Origin: G963676095 sp963676095
GTDB lineage: Bacteria; Bacteroidota; Bacteroidia; Bacteroidales; Prolixibacteraceae
Direction of reading: 5' to 3'
DNA length: 64,000 nucleotides
Assembly: GCA_963676095.1 (NCBI GenBank)
Contig: OY781040.1
Span: 5,084,001 to 5,148,000, forward strand
This document shows, piece after piece, positions 25,574-35,317 of this stretch. The position numbers and the translations under genes are program-made. The stretch's first letter is position 1, and every line of letters starts with the position of its first letter. The notes beneath the pieces are model-generated. The model saw nothing but the letters and a program-made list of their open reading frames with translations. It was not told the origin of the DNA and did no database searches.

Positions 25574-25972
25574 TCATTTATTCAACAGTTGGTCAATCTT
25601 TTCTTTCAGGTATTTTATTTCATCGATCAACCGTTGGATCTCACCATCTTTTGCTGCCAATAATTTGTCCAATACATCTTTTTCGATATTGTAATTATAG
25701 GTATTACCTGTACTAAAACCAGAACCATGACCAGTATCTTTTATTTCCTGGTTAATGATGACTCCATCCGGACTTATTAAATCTTCCATATTTGTGTCCA
25801 ATTCCTTAGCAATTTGCGCAAGTCGTTCCAGATCGAGCCTGGTTTCGCCATTTTCCAGGCTCTGATAGCTGCGGATGTTCATGTGCAGTTTGTCTGCCAT
25901 GTCCTGTTGCCGCAGTCCTTTCAGAATGCGGTGTCTCTTGATGTTTAGTCGGGCGGTATCCATGATGTCCAT
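25574..25972 (-). CDS. XRE-family transcriptional regulator
   Basis: 132 residues. N-terminal lambda-repressor-like HTH: NIKRHRILKGLRQQDMADKL, then NIRSYQSLENGETRLDLERL. The C-terminal part is a predicted coiled coil (LLAAKDGEIQRLIDEIKYLK). Two possible starts, Met1 and Met4. Probably a stand-alone regulator; the target is unknown. Lies between gene fragments and the nucleotidyltransferase-HEPN gene. Confidence 0.85.
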   Translation of the reverse strand: MDIMDTARLNIKRHRILKGLRQQDMADKLHMNIRSYQSLENGETRLDLERLAQIAKELDTNMEDLISPDGVIINQEIKDTGHGSGFSTGNTYNYNIEKDVLDKLLAAKDGEIQRLIDEIKYLKEKIDQLLNK

Positions 25973-26031
25973 AGTGGTAAAATTTAGCTTCAGTTGTTAT
26001 TGTTTTATCCGGTTATCTGCCACAGCGATTT

Positions 26032-26925
26032 TTATACAAAATTAGCGATCTTTTCATTACAGGCCAGCTCGGTAAGTTCACGCAACTTTTGCACACGTTC
26101 CGAAAGATATTCTAAGTCATCCCGGCTGATGCTGTAATCCAACTTGTAACGCGAATCGATGTATGCTTTTTTCAGTAAGGTGAACAGGCGTTCCTCTTCC
26201 TGCGTTTTATGCGGGAAGATGGTTTTAAACCGGTTGTCGAGTTTGCAGGCCTGACGGTCCAGCCGGTCGATATCGTGCTGCTTGGGCTTGTAATCGGTGT
26301 ATACCAGTAATACGCATGCATAAAGACGTTCAGTGGATTGATGCAACTGGAATGCAGCATTGCTAAAATATCCTTTGTCAAAAGCGACTAAAAATAAATC
26401 GAAAAACTCGTTGGCTCCCTTAAACCATTTATCAAAATACAATTGCGCTTTGTATTTCCGATCTGCAGGATTTAACGGTTTTGGTTCTGAAAGCCGGAAA
26501 TTGCCACTGTCGTACAGCATGATCCCTTCTTTCAGTATATCCACAAAGAAATAATTGCCGTTCTCTATTTCTGCGTTGAGGTAATCGATCCCGTGAAAAA
26601 TCACATTGAGCGGGATTTCATGGCCGGTATCGCGGCGCAGTTTATTTTGCCAGCGTTTGCTATTTTCTTTTCGTATGGCTACGACCTCGGTATTGAGTAC
26701 AACAAGCACATCGTAGTCGCTTGTGTATTCGTGGGTGGTTCCGGCTTCCTTATAACGGTCGTCAACCCAATTGCCCCTCGCGTATGACCCGAACAAGATA
26801 ATCATCTCGGAGGGAAAACGTTTTTCTATGGCCGCTACAATTGTTTGCAGGTCAGCTTGCTTGTCCGCTGTCAGATGATTGATTGTTGTCTTCAAACTGT
26901 TTGTTTTACTTACTAAAGTAAACAT
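26032..26925 (-). CDS. Nucleotidyltransferase-HEPN fusion protein
   Basis: 297 residues. The N-terminal Pol-beta-type nucleotidyltransferase is seen as MIILFGSYARGNWV followed by SDYDVLVVL (signature G-S...D-x-D). The C-terminal domain from about 160 on resembles HEPN: KAQLYFDKWFKGANEFFDLF, AAFQLHQSTERLYACVLL (a helix commonly seen in HEPN proteins), then HDIDRLDRQA. Whether the HEPN part keeps the RNase Rx4-6H motif is not evident, so activity is uncertain. In two-gene systems the nucleotidyltransferase AMPylates the HEPN toxin; a fusion of both is a plausible self-neutralising form. Confidence 0.8.
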   Translation of the reverse strand: MFTLVSKTNSLKTTINHLTADKQADLQTIVAAIEKRFPSEMIILFGSYARGNWVDDRYKEAGTTHEYTSDYDVLVVLNTEVVAIRKENSKRWQNKLRRDTGHEIPLNVIFHGIDYLNAEIENGNYFFVDILKEGIMLYDSGNFRLSEPKPLNPADRKYKAQLYFDKWFKGANEFFDLFLVAFDKGYFSNAAFQLHQSTERLYACVLLVYTDYKPKQHDIDRLDRQACKLDNRFKTIFPHKTQEEERLFTLLKKAYIDSRYKLDYSISRDDLEYLSERVQKLRELTELACNEKIANFV

Positions 26926-27178
26926 TTCTATCTAAACCGTAATCTAGTGAATTGCTTTTCTATCTTTTTGCATACTTTTTTTACTTCGCGCCCGCCACAC
27001 ACTTTTACAAAGCATGCTATTTAAGAAATAGTTTCGATATGGGGCGTATTTGAAAAAGTCTTATGTCATTGATCCTTAAATGAAATGGCAAAATATTTTT
27101 GTATGAAACAGTGATTTTTGAAAAGATAAAATTTCATTCTGCAGAATGAAATACCGAATACAATTCGGAGCCCAGGTC

Positions 27179-28171
27179 TTACTCGGAAACAAACGTAATG
27201 CCATCTTTTTGCGGATCAATAAATTCGTAATGGAGTGTACGGTGTAATCCTTCTGATAAAGAGAAGGGGGCCTTAAACCCGGAATTATGGGCCTTGGTTG
27301 CATCAAATTGGGTTGTTGCACAGAATTTCTTGACGCGGACTGAACTTACCGCAAATTTTTTACCGGAAATTTTTCCCAACAGGTCGAATCCCAAACCGCC
27401 CAGCATTCCCAGCCAATAGGGGAAATGAGTAGATGGGATATGTTCACCCAGACTTTTTTCTACCTGCGCGACCAGGTCGTTCATGTTAAGGTCTGGCTTG
27501 TCGATATAATTAAATACTTGGTATCCAGGTTTTATATTTTCCAGCTGATATTTAATAAAGGCAACAACATTGCCGACATAGGCCATAGACTTATAATTGT
27601 TTCCTTTCCCGACCATTAGAAATTTTCCGGAAGCAATTTGTTTGAGCAGGTTATATACATTACCCCGGTTTCGTTCACCGAAAATAACTGTCGGACGGAT
27701 AATCGTCAGGGAACGGTTTTTAGGATCTTCATGGTACCATTCCCGTAATGCCTCTTCTGCCTGCCATTTGCTTTTCCCGTAATGGTTAAAGGGATCCGCT
27801 GGATGATTTTCATTCGGGTTCTTTTTGTTTAACCCATAAATTGCTACAGAACTGGTGAAAATGATATTCTTTACACCATTCTGATCCATGGCAGCCAGGA
27901 CATTTTTAGTCCCCTGCACGTTTACATCATAATACAACGAAGTGGGAGAGACGTCATCCCTATGTTCTGCTGCCAAAAGAACAACAGCATCTTGCCCTTT
28001 TAGTTCGCGATCCAGTTCTTTTGGGTTCCGGACATCGCCGATGTTTGTTATTTCCGGATGAAAGCGGCTTTGTTGCTTGTCAAAGTTACAAATAAGGAAT
28101 TTGTTCTTAGTTATGTCAATTAGACGGGTACCCACAAATCCAGAAGCACCAATAAGAGTGATATTATTCAT
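27179..28171 (-). CDS. NAD-dependent epimerase/dehydratase
   Basis: Short-chain dehydrogenase-type sugar-nucleotide enzyme of 330 residues. NAD-binding GASGFVG (8-14), then VVLLAAEHRDD, the catalytic Ser in IIFTSSVAIYG and YGKSK with the Tyr-Lys pair. The substrate cannot be fixed from sequence; WcaG- or GalE-like. The start overlaps the upstream glycosyltransferase stop by 4 bp (ATGA), so it is the last gene of the glycan operon. Confidence 0.85.
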   Translation of the reverse strand: MNNITLIGASGFVGTRLIDITKNKFLICNFDKQQSRFHPEITNIGDVRNPKELDRELKGQDAVVLLAAEHRDDVSPTSLYYDVNVQGTKNVLAAMDQNGVKNIIFTSSVAIYGLNKKNPNENHPADPFNHYGKSKWQAEEALREWYHEDPKNRSLTIIRPTVIFGERNRGNVYNLLKQIASGKFLMVGKGNNYKSMAYVGNVVAFIKYQLENIKPGYQVFNYIDKPDLNMNDLVAQVEKSLGEHIPSTHFPYWLGMLGGLGFDLLGKISGKKFAVSSVRVKKFCATTQFDATKAHNSGFKAPFSLSEGLHRTLHYEFIDPQKDGITFVSE

Positions 28172-28923
28172 ACCTTAAATTGTTTTTGTCTGAAATGGTA
28201 AAAAAGAAATCGAATTAGCAGAAGGTTGGATATAGTTTTAGAAAAACCTTCTGCTTCATGGTAAATATTCCAGTTATATTTGATTAAATCGATTTTGTTT
28301 GCTGATATGGAATTATTGCTTTTACGATATTTCGCCAAATATTCCTTGATACCATATGCCTTATCAACTTTTTTTAAGATACTTAACCAAAGTGCCCAAT
28401 CCTGCCGTTTCCGGATATCAGGCATATATATTTTACCTAGCTTTTCCGTATCATACATCGCCGTAAGACATCCGATGTAGTTATTTTTAAGCATCGTTTG
28501 GTAGTCTAAAAAAGGTTTTGCTGTTACATGCCCTTTAATATTGTTCCTCTCATCGATAACATAATAACTTGTAAATGAAAGAGCACATTTTTTCTTTTGC
28601 ATAAAAGCTACTTGCTTTTCAAGCTTTTCCGGAAGCCATTGATCATCACTGTCACAAAAGGCGATATACCTGCCTTGGGCATGGCTAATCGAATTATTTC
28701 GGGCAATACCGGCACCTGAGTTCTGCTTTAGTTGAAAGGTTTTTATCCTTGGATCACTTACCGCAAGTTCTTTTATTATTAGCCAGGTATCATCAGTAGA
28801 GCAATCGTCTGTTATGAGCAATTCCCAGTCTTTAAAGTTTTGATTTTTAATTGACTGTATTGTTTCTTTAATGAAGCGGGAAGAATTGTACGAGGGTGTA
28901 ATAATTGAAACTTTATTATTCAT
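28168..28923 (-). CDS. Family 2 glycosyltransferase
   Basis: 251 residues with the GT-A core of GT2: VSIITPSYNSSRFIKETIQS at the N-terminus, LLITDDCSTDDTW (first Asp of the nucleotide site), NSGAGIARNNSISHAQGRYI, and FCDSDD as the DXD metal site. Transfers one sugar in glycan assembly on the cytoplasmic side. Its start codon is at the edge of the decayed IS982-like element, so the element probably separates it from the original operon. Confidence 0.88.
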   Translation of the reverse strand: MNNKVSIITPSYNSSRFIKETIQSIKNQNFKDWELLITDDCSTDDTWLIIKELAVSDPRIKTFQLKQNSGAGIARNNSISHAQGRYIAFCDSDDQWLPEKLEKQVAFMQKKKCALSFTSYYVIDERNNIKGHVTAKPFLDYQTMLKNNYIGCLTAMYDTEKLGKIYMPDIRKRQDWALWLSILKKVDKAYGIKEYLAKYRKSNNSISANKIDLIKYNWNIYHEAEGFSKTISNLLLIRFLFYHFRQKQFKV

Positions 28924-29956
28924 GCGAATTAAGAGTTAAAAATTAGTGGAATAAACGCAGCGGCCAACCTGTCAAAGATATGGACAAATAGTCCCCTGGT
29001 TGACTGTTCTTTAGATGCTCTTTGAATATCTGTTTTTTCAATTAGCCAGGTGAATAAAGCTTCGATAGGTTGCCTTACTTTGGAGACGGCAGTTGAGAAT
29101 AAATCGTCGGTAGCTTTATCCCGTTGTTTTAATGCTTCATCCTGTCCCTTGATCGCTTTCATCGTGGTGAGCATGAGCGTATTTTGAATCTGTTCTGCCT
29201 GCTTAAAATAGTCCGAGTTATGATAAGTTTTATCACAAAAAAGGATCAGGCTTTCGATTCCGCCCCAAGCCTGTTTAAACAGGTCAAGGTCATTTTTTGA
29301 AACAGGGGTGAACTGAAATTGTTCAGGGAAAGGTAAAGGGTTGAACCGGAGAAAAGCCAGTGCGTGTAATTTTAATTCATAATAATACATGCCTTTTGTG
29401 GAACAAAACCCTTTGTCTGTAATTTCCCGGATTACTTCCCCTTGCCGTTTGCCCGAACAGATGATAATCGGCATGGAGTTTAATAAACAGCTCTTGTCGG
29501 TAACACAGTCAGGGGGACGAACATGCCTGTTATATGGGTCGCTAACAGACTGAATGCTTTTTCCTTATATTGAATGCTTGGTAAGAAGAAAGCAAAGGGA
29601 ACCATGAACGCAAATGGTCGCTGGCATATTCATAGATTTGTTTAATTTTAAAGCGCTGTTCGATTTGCATGACATAAAGATAAATGGTCATAATTTCCTG
29701 ATCCGTGAAATCCGGATCTGACTTATTACTGAACCTCCGTGAGAAATACTTCAGTTTATTACTGTATATATCGCTGATATAGAGATGTATAGCTATTAGC
29801 TTAAACTCTTTAACCTTAAGGATCATACCATAAGACTTTAGTATGGTTACTAAAAAAGTATTAAAGCATTGGTTTCTAATGTCTTTTAGAATAATTGAAA
29901 ATATAAATTACTGATAATCATTTATGTATAACTATTGCGATTCAACTCTTAATTCG
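28924..29956 (-). mobile_element. Decayed IS982-like element
   Basis: About 1030 bp. The inverted ends share CGAATTAAGAGTT (left 28925-28937; right, read in reverse, the same), flanked by a 10-bp direct repeat TATTATTCAT at 28914-28923 and 29957-29966. It contains a two-part broken transposase reading frame. Placed inside the glycan operon between two glycosyltransferase genes. Confidence 0.75.
28929..29826 (-). pseudogene. IS982-like transposase, two frameshifts
   Basis: The first part (29542-29826, 94 codons) covers the N-terminal helical region. The middle resumes in another frame as AFSLLATHITGMFVPLTVLP, and the catalytic part (28929-29474, 181 codons) starts near LLNSMPIIICSGKRQG with the DSMPI-like first acid replaced by N. 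YYYELKLHALAFLR follows. Two frame changes within about 100 bp make it non-functional. Confidence 0.75.
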
Positions 29957-29965
29957 TATTATTCA

Positions 29966-31114
29966 TTATTGTAGATAATTGACGATAATGTCTGATATTT
30001 TTTTGGCTATATTAGGCCACGAAAAATCTTTTGATCTATTGTATGCATTTGCCCCCATCGTCTCTAATTGTGGCTTATTATTGAGGCAAAATTCTATTTT
30101 CTCTGCAATCTTGGTTACATTATTTCCATCCACAACAAATCCAGTTATGTTGTCTAATATTGCTTCTGCTGATCCTCCATTTATACCACCCAAAGAAGGT
30201 AGTTTTGTTGCACCAGCTTCCATGAAAACTAACCCAAAACCTTCTACATTGCCGTCTTCTTCAATATAAATATTAGGCATAATAAAAAGATCAGCAATAT
30301 TATAGAGATCATTGACGCTATTACATGGTAAAAAGCCGAGGAATCTAATTTTGTCATCCAGATGATATTCGGAAATTGCTGCTTTGATGGGGTGTTCATT
30401 CTTTCCGGTGCCTGCAATTAGATAGAGAATTTTGTCATCCTTTAATTTCTCGATGGCTTTGATTGAGTTTAAATGTCCCTTTCTTTTGTCTAAACGAGAG
30501 ATTGTTAGGAGCACAAAGGTATTATCGTCAATCCCCAACTTTTTCCTTTTTTCTCTTCTTTCATCCTTGGAAAGTGGAAAATATTTGTTTAGATCGACGC
30601 CATTATAGCAGGTATATATTTTATCCGGAGAAATGCCAAAATCAATAAGGTTATTCTTTGTAAAGTTACTTACTGCGAATATCTTCTGACAATTTTTATA
30701 TACGCGCTTGATTAAGGGGCGGAAGATGAGCGAATCTCGAAAACGGATAAACTCGTTACCATGAGCAACAATGAAGTAAGGGGCTGAAAGAACCTTATTA
30801 AGCATATAGGCGACCATGCCAGGGTAAGTTCCACTTAAGCAATAGATGAAATCATATTTTTTAAAAATGACTTCATACCACGCTTTTAGAAGCATTAAAG
30901 TAAATTTAATAACGTTTTTATGGATTGGGATACCTTTATAAGCAACATTTAAATCAAAACTTCGGGCATCCTTAGGGCCTATGATGGTAACGTCGTAACC
31001 AAGTGCCTTAAATTCTCTCGTGGTATCATATGCAACCGAGCCGATACCCCCAACGATATAGGGAGGCATTTCAAAAGTTAGGAACAAGACTTTTTTTGCC
31101 ATATTATTTTGCAA
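29966..31114 (-). CDS. Family 4 glycosyltransferase (GT-B)
   Basis: 382 residues. N-terminal Rossmann half with VGGIGSVAYDTTREF, IVAHGNEFIRF and FAVSNFTKNNLIDFG; C-terminal half with TISRLDKRKGH (donor phosphate) and VEGFGLVFMEAGA, the E-x7-E motif of retaining GT4 enzymes. Starts with an 11-bp overlap onto the C5-epimerase gene. Adds one sugar to the lipid-linked repeat unit. Confidence 0.9.
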   Translation of the reverse strand: MQNNMAKKVLFLTFEMPPYIVGGIGSVAYDTTREFKALGYDVTIIGPKDARSFDLNVAYKGIPIHKNVIKFTLMLLKAWYEVIFKKYDFIYCLSGTYPGMVAYMLNKVLSAPYFIVAHGNEFIRFRDSLIFRPLIKRVYKNCQKIFAVSNFTKNNLIDFGISPDKIYTCYNGVDLNKYFPLSKDERREKRKKLGIDDNTFVLLTISRLDKRKGHLNSIKAIEKLKDDKILYLIAGTGKNEHPIKAAISEYHLDDKIRFLGFLPCNSVNDLYNIADLFIMPNIYIEEDGNVEGFGLVFMEAGATKLPSLGGINGGSAEAILDNITGFVVDGNNVTKIAEKIEFCLNNKPQLETMGANAYNRSKDFSWPNIAKKISDIIVNYLQ

Positions 31115-32060
31115 GACGGAATATTATTTTTTTTAATAACGCGGAAAAGGAATAGATTATATTTTTTCTTTTCCTATCCCATTCATTTTTAATATCATTA
31201 AACGTGTCTTCATGGGTTAATTGGTAAAGTATTGTTAACTGTTTGATGTGTAAGTGATGATAAAAATAACTTGAAATATTATTATGCTTATTCCATAAGT
31301 CGTATGAACTCCAGTTATATTTATCCCATTTACTCAGGTTTATTTTTAAATTTTCTATATGCTGGTCGAATGAATTCTTGTATTTTACATCTTTGGTGCA
31401 AAAGTAAAGGTCATAAATAGCCCATATCGCGAATATATACCCATTTAAAACAGAAGAGTTTTCTTTGGTCGGATATTCTTCCAAACAAATGAAATCCTTT
31501 GTCTCAAATAAAACACCTCCTTTAGATATTGATTTTTCAAATGCAGGAAAGGCCTTTTGGGCGGCTTCCAAAAACAGTTCTTTAGCAGTTCCCATATATG
31601 CCCGTGTGAGTGCCGAAATTCCAAAAGCTTGAGATAAAGCTGAGCTCCATTGATTTTCTAAACCAAAGGTTTTCATTGGATAGTGGTTAATCCAAATCCC
31701 ATCACAGTGTTTGTAAGTGGCTTGAGTTTCTACTAGCCAGTAACAATGCTTTAGAAATTGTTTATACCAAAAGCTGGAGTTCGTGCTTAGATATTCTTCG
31801 TAAGCACCAATTGCGTACTGAGCAAGGTTAATAACTGAATAGTAGTTTTTGCCATCGGCTCCTTTATAAAGGTATATGCCATTTTTATCAAATTCTCCGG
31901 TATACCAAGTCGCTTTTTTTCTAATATCAAAGAAATAATTTTTTCCATTGTACTGAAAGTCATGCAGAGGATAATCAATATGCCAATAATCATCTGAATA
32001 TTTTCCTAAATACATGAAAATGGAACTCAGAGATTTATAAGAATTCGTCGCTTCTTTCAT
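31104..32060 (-). CDS. D-glucuronyl C5-epimerase family protein
   Basis: 318 residues related to the C-terminal catalytic region of heparosan/glucuronyl C5-epimerases. Similar segments: NLAQYAIGAYEEYL, CLEEYPTKENSSVLNGYIFA with the EEYP...VLNG signature, WAIYDLYF, SSYDLWNKH and YFYHHLHIKQLTIL (a His-rich helix). No signal peptide is evident. Expected role: converting GlcA to IdoA in a uronic-acid polymer. It sits between wzy and a GT4 gene in the glycan operon. The family assignment is clear from motifs; the substrate is inferred. Confidence 0.8.
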   Translation of the reverse strand: MKEATNSYKSLSSIFMYLGKYSDDYWHIDYPLHDFQYNGKNYFFDIRKKATWYTGEFDKNGIYLYKGADGKNYYSVINLAQYAIGAYEEYLSTNSSFWYKQFLKHCYWLVETQATYKHCDGIWINHYPMKTFGLENQWSSALSQAFGISALTRAYMGTAKELFLEAAQKAFPAFEKSISKGGVLFETKDFICLEEYPTKENSSVLNGYIFAIWAIYDLYFCTKDVKYKNSFDQHIENLKINLSKWDKYNWSSYDLWNKHNNISSYFYHHLHIKQLTILYQLTHEDTFNDIKNEWDRKRKNIIYSFSALLKKIIFRLAK

Positions 32061-33171
32061 TTCGTAAGTAGAATTTTTCGGTGATAAATTCAGGTGGAAG
32101 TTCTTTTAGATGATCTAAGGCAAATCCAATTAGTAACCAAGAGAGTAAGTTCCAATATAAATCTACAAAAAAACTTGCAATACAAAAGCTTGAAAAAACT
32201 ATGAATATATAATGTTTTCTTTTAAAATAGAAAATATATGATATTCCTAATATGCACACATAAATTATTAGTCCGATTAATCCAATTTCGTATATTCTAT
32301 TAACGAAGCTATTATGTGCCCAATGCCCAAAATTGTCAACATAGGATCTAGGCCCTCCGCCGAATATTAATTCTTTAAACCCTAGGGAATCAATAGTTTC
32401 TTTCCAGAATGCAAGTCTACCTTGTGCGGATGTGTCTTGGCCTGCTAAGGAAGATACTTTGTAGTTAACATCTCCCGAAAGAATGACCACAATCGCAGAA
32501 ATAACTAAAGTGCCTATTGTAATAATAATTGGAGCAACCTTCCTAAAATTCATAAATATTGCATAAATGAGCAAAGAAATTGTCAAAGATAGAATTGCAC
32601 CCCTTGAAAATAGCATAAAGAAATGAATCATAATTATCAAAAGTCCAATTTTATACAATATACCGTTCTTGAAATAGAAAAAAATAATTGCCGAAATTAG
32701 GAGAAAGGCTAGATTGTTTGGATCGCCTCCAACTTGAGTCACGGAGAATCGCATAAAGTCTAGGTATTTGCCTTGCCAAGAGCTTAAACTGCTGATGGAT
32801 AGATAAAGTTCAAGAGAGCTTCTTAAGATAGAGGATACTGAGAGAACTTTCAATAATAATTCGAGAGAGCAGTCTTTAAAATTAATTAATATGATAGATC
32901 CTAAAACGGTAAGTCCAACGAATAACTCAATTACAGATTCCTTAGGACATGAAGAGAATCCACTTGATATGGCTATCCATATATAATACAGAGCAATAAT
33001 ACCATGCCAAATTGTTAGCTTTTTGGGTATTGTTGGAAATTCTGTAAAAAGCAATAATAAGAGATACAGTAATGTTACGATTATCGGAAGACCTATTCCG
33101 AAAAGTTCTATTCCATACCATGGAATTGTCGCAGGAATGATGTAGAATAGGGACTTTTTATCTATTTTCAT
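32035..33171 (-). CDS. wzy: O-antigen polymerase/ligase family protein (Wzy-like)
   Basis: 378 residues, mostly hydrophobic with about ten or more membrane segments. The large periplasmic loop carries the family hallmark GRLAFWKETIDSLGFKEL and HWAHNSFVNRIYEIGLIGL, as in the O-antigen ligase domain. Given nearby wzx, Wzy polymerase is the better reading than WaaL ligase. Overlaps its neighbours by 26 bp (downstream) and 14 bp (if the upstream gene starts early). Confidence 0.78.
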   Translation of the reverse strand: MKIDKKSLFYIIPATIPWYGIELFGIGLPIIVTLLYLLLLLFTEFPTIPKKLTIWHGIIALYYIWIAISSGFSSCPKESVIELFVGLTVLGSIILINFKDCSLELLLKVLSVSSILRSSLELYLSISSLSSWQGKYLDFMRFSVTQVGGDPNNLAFLLISAIIFFYFKNGILYKIGLLIIMIHFFMLFSRGAILSLTISLLIYAIFMNFRKVAPIIITIGTLVISAIVVILSGDVNYKVSSLAGQDTSAQGRLAFWKETIDSLGFKELIFGGGPRSYVDNFGHWAHNSFVNRIYEIGLIGLIIYVCILGISYIFYFKRKHYIFIVFSSFCIASFFVDLYWNLLSWLLIGFALDHLKELPPEFITEKFYLRNERSDEFL

Positions 33172-34282
33172 TTATTTCAAATAATGAAAGCATTTTAGCT
33201 TGGAAGATTTTATTTGTAAATTTTTGGTCGTAGCATATTCTTGCAGATTTTCCGAGATTAACTCTTAATGTTGGATTTTCAATCAAATTTTTTAATGCAC
33301 TGATTAACGCTTTTGTATCTCCAGGAGCTATTAATAGTCCGTTTTCTCCATCTGTAATCATTTCAGGAATCCCAGCTATCTTTGTCGCTACAATAGCTTT
33401 TCCCATCGCCATCGCTTCAATTATAGAGAGAGGAAGACCTTCGTTATAAGAAGGAAGAACAACGATATCAGTTTTATAAAGTAATGAAGGAACATCATTT
33501 GTAAATCCTATAAATTTAACATGTTTATCAATTGACTTTTCATTGGCCTGAAGAATCAATGTTTCTTTTAAATCTCCTTCACCAGCAAACCATAATTCAA
33601 GGTTTGCATAAATTTTACTTAATTCGTAAAAAGCTTCTAATAGTAATTCTTGTCCTTTTATTTTTGTTAAACGTGCTATTTCAAGAATTACTATCGTTTC
33701 ATTTTTTGATACTCCTTGCTCTACTTCTTCTTTTGCAATTTTGAACTTAGTTTCATCTACCCCATTATAGACAACGTCTATTTTACCTTCAAATTTTTTT
33801 CCTAACAGTTGTATTAATTGATGTTTGTGCTTTTCAGAGATAACAACTAATTTTCGGAGTTTTTTTATTGATGCTTTATGAAGGAAGATTTTTAGCTTAA
33901 TTAAGCCGCCATCAATCATCATGTGTTTTATCGCATAAGTTTTTGCTTTTTGACTTAAAAGAGGAGATAAATATAATCCACTGGCTCCATTTAAGTAGAT
34001 AATATCAATGGATTCCTTTTTTACTATTCTATTTATTTTTATTGCTTCAACTACGTAATTATAAAGATTACCAATTGATATAAATATTTTGCCCCGAGAT
34101 TTTCCTTTAAATATTTTTTTGCAAATATTTTGGGCTTCTTTAAAATACTTAAGATTTTCAGGACTGATAGTGAAGATTTCAAAGCCACCAGTTTGATCTA
34201 ATTGCCTCATTAAATTGATCAAATAGACTTCTCCTCCACCAAATATATCTCGAAAGTTTACTATTAATATTTTTTTTTTCAT
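33158..34282 (-). CDS. Family 4 glycosyltransferase (GT-B)
   Basis: About 374 residues from the start MKKKILIVNFRDIFGGGEVY; an in-frame upstream ATG at 34315 gives 385 residues but overlaps the previous gene by 17 bp. C-terminal half: ILEIARLTKIKGQELLLEAF, VLPSYNEGLPLSIIEAMAMG with the E-x7-E motif, and IAGIPEMITDGENGLL. Retaining GT4 enzyme, cytoplasmic, acting on a polyprenyl-linked acceptor. Confidence 0.88.
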   Translation of the reverse strand: MKKKILIVNFRDIFGGGEVYLINLMRQLDQTGGFEIFTISPENLKYFKEAQNICKKIFKGKSRGKIFISIGNLYNYVVEAIKINRIVKKESIDIIYLNGASGLYLSPLLSQKAKTYAIKHMMIDGGLIKLKIFLHKASIKKLRKLVVISEKHKHQLIQLLGKKFEGKIDVVYNGVDETKFKIAKEEVEQGVSKNETIVILEIARLTKIKGQELLLEAFYELSKIYANLELWFAGEGDLKETLILQANEKSIDKHVKFIGFTNDVPSLLYKTDIVVLPSYNEGLPLSIIEAMAMGKAIVATKIAGIPEMITDGENGLLIAPGDTKALISALKNLIENPTLRVNLGKSARICYDQKFTNKIFQAKMLSLFEINENR

Positions 34283-34298
34283 TCTTCTCTTGGCTTTA

Positions 34299-35315
34299 CT
34301 AACCATTGACGACATTGATACTTGTAATTAGAAAATGTGATGGATTATTCGTAAATATATCTTTACACCATTCTTGTAAACTATACATTTTTAGTATACT
34401 TTTCGGAATCGAATCAGTGGGTGAATCTAAAAATTCTCGTAATTCCATTAGATTCGACAAATCTTTCTGCAAAATGAATATATATGAGGGATCATAAAAA
34501 TTATAAAATTTAATATTGTTATTTGTTGTTATTAATTTTTTTTGCATGCCGATTGTTTCTAATGTTCTAATAGTTAGTCCGTTTTGACCTTCAAATTCAA
34601 TATCAACAATTGAAATGGAATTTTGCATATTTTGAAGCATGTATGCTCTATCTTTCGATTTTAATCGTAGCAATTTAAAATCAGAAATCTGTAAATCGAA
34701 TATATTTTTTACCAAATTACTTTTAGACATGTATACATAAAAATAAGCTTGTTCCTTATATTCATGTTTCAATTTTTTCAAAATTGAAATTCTCTGAGGA
34801 TAATACGAGCAAATGCTTGATAATAAGTATTTCGAACCGCGGTGTTTTTCTCTCTTGATATTTATAATATCTTCCGCAAAAAAAAGAGGTCTAAATAGCA
34901 TATTATACTTTAGAGAGTCCGTATTGTCAAACGTAAAATTAAAATCAAAATATGGCAATAAATCTTTTATCCATGGATAACGCTCAATCGAGTCAAATTG
35001 GTACAAGATTTTAATAGCATGCTTATAATGTTTGATGGCGCTTAGACACTTTTGTGTCAATTGGGTTCCTTTGATTATAAATACCACGTCAAACTTATGC
35101 TTTGTAAGCTTATCTATAAAATATTCTTCGTATGCTGTTTTAACCCTTTCCGATTTTTTGTGTACAGTTAAATTTTTCCTATGTCTACTATGGTTTTCTG
35201 ATATGAAAATAACTGAAGCACCATTGGAAGTCATTTCTTTTATTATTAATTCTTCGTATCCAAAAAAAGACGGGCTACAAAAGAGTATATTTTTATTGCT
35301 TAGATACTTATTCAT
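34299..35315 (-). CDS. Putative GT-B glycosyltransferase, CgeB-like
   Basis: 338 residues. The N-terminal ILFCSPSFFGYEELI and KILYQFDSIERYPWIKD, and the middle/C-terminal SISIVDIEFEGQNGLTIRTLETIG, resemble CgeB-type or spore-envelope-type glycosyltransferases, which lack the canonical GT4 signature. The second segment fits the nucleotide-sugar end (x-GLT-R-LE-x-G). I am unsure of the family. Tight operon position supports a role in glycan assembly. Confidence 0.6.
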   Translation of the reverse strand: MNKYLSNKNILFCSPSFFGYEELIIKEMTSNGASVIFISENHSRHRKNLTVHKKSERVKTAYEEYFIDKLTKHKFDVVFIIKGTQLTQKCLSAIKHYKHAIKILYQFDSIERYPWIKDLLPYFDFNFTFDNTDSLKYNMLFRPLFFAEDIINIKREKHRGSKYLLSSICSYYPQRISILKKLKHEYKEQAYFYVYMSKSNLVKNIFDLQISDFKLLRLKSKDRAYMLQNMQNSISIVDIEFEGQNGLTIRTLETIGMQKKLITTNNNIKFYNFYDPSYIFILQKDLSNLMELREFLDSPTDSIPKSILKMYSLQEWCKDIFTNNPSHFLITSINVVNG

Positions 35316-35317
35316 AT

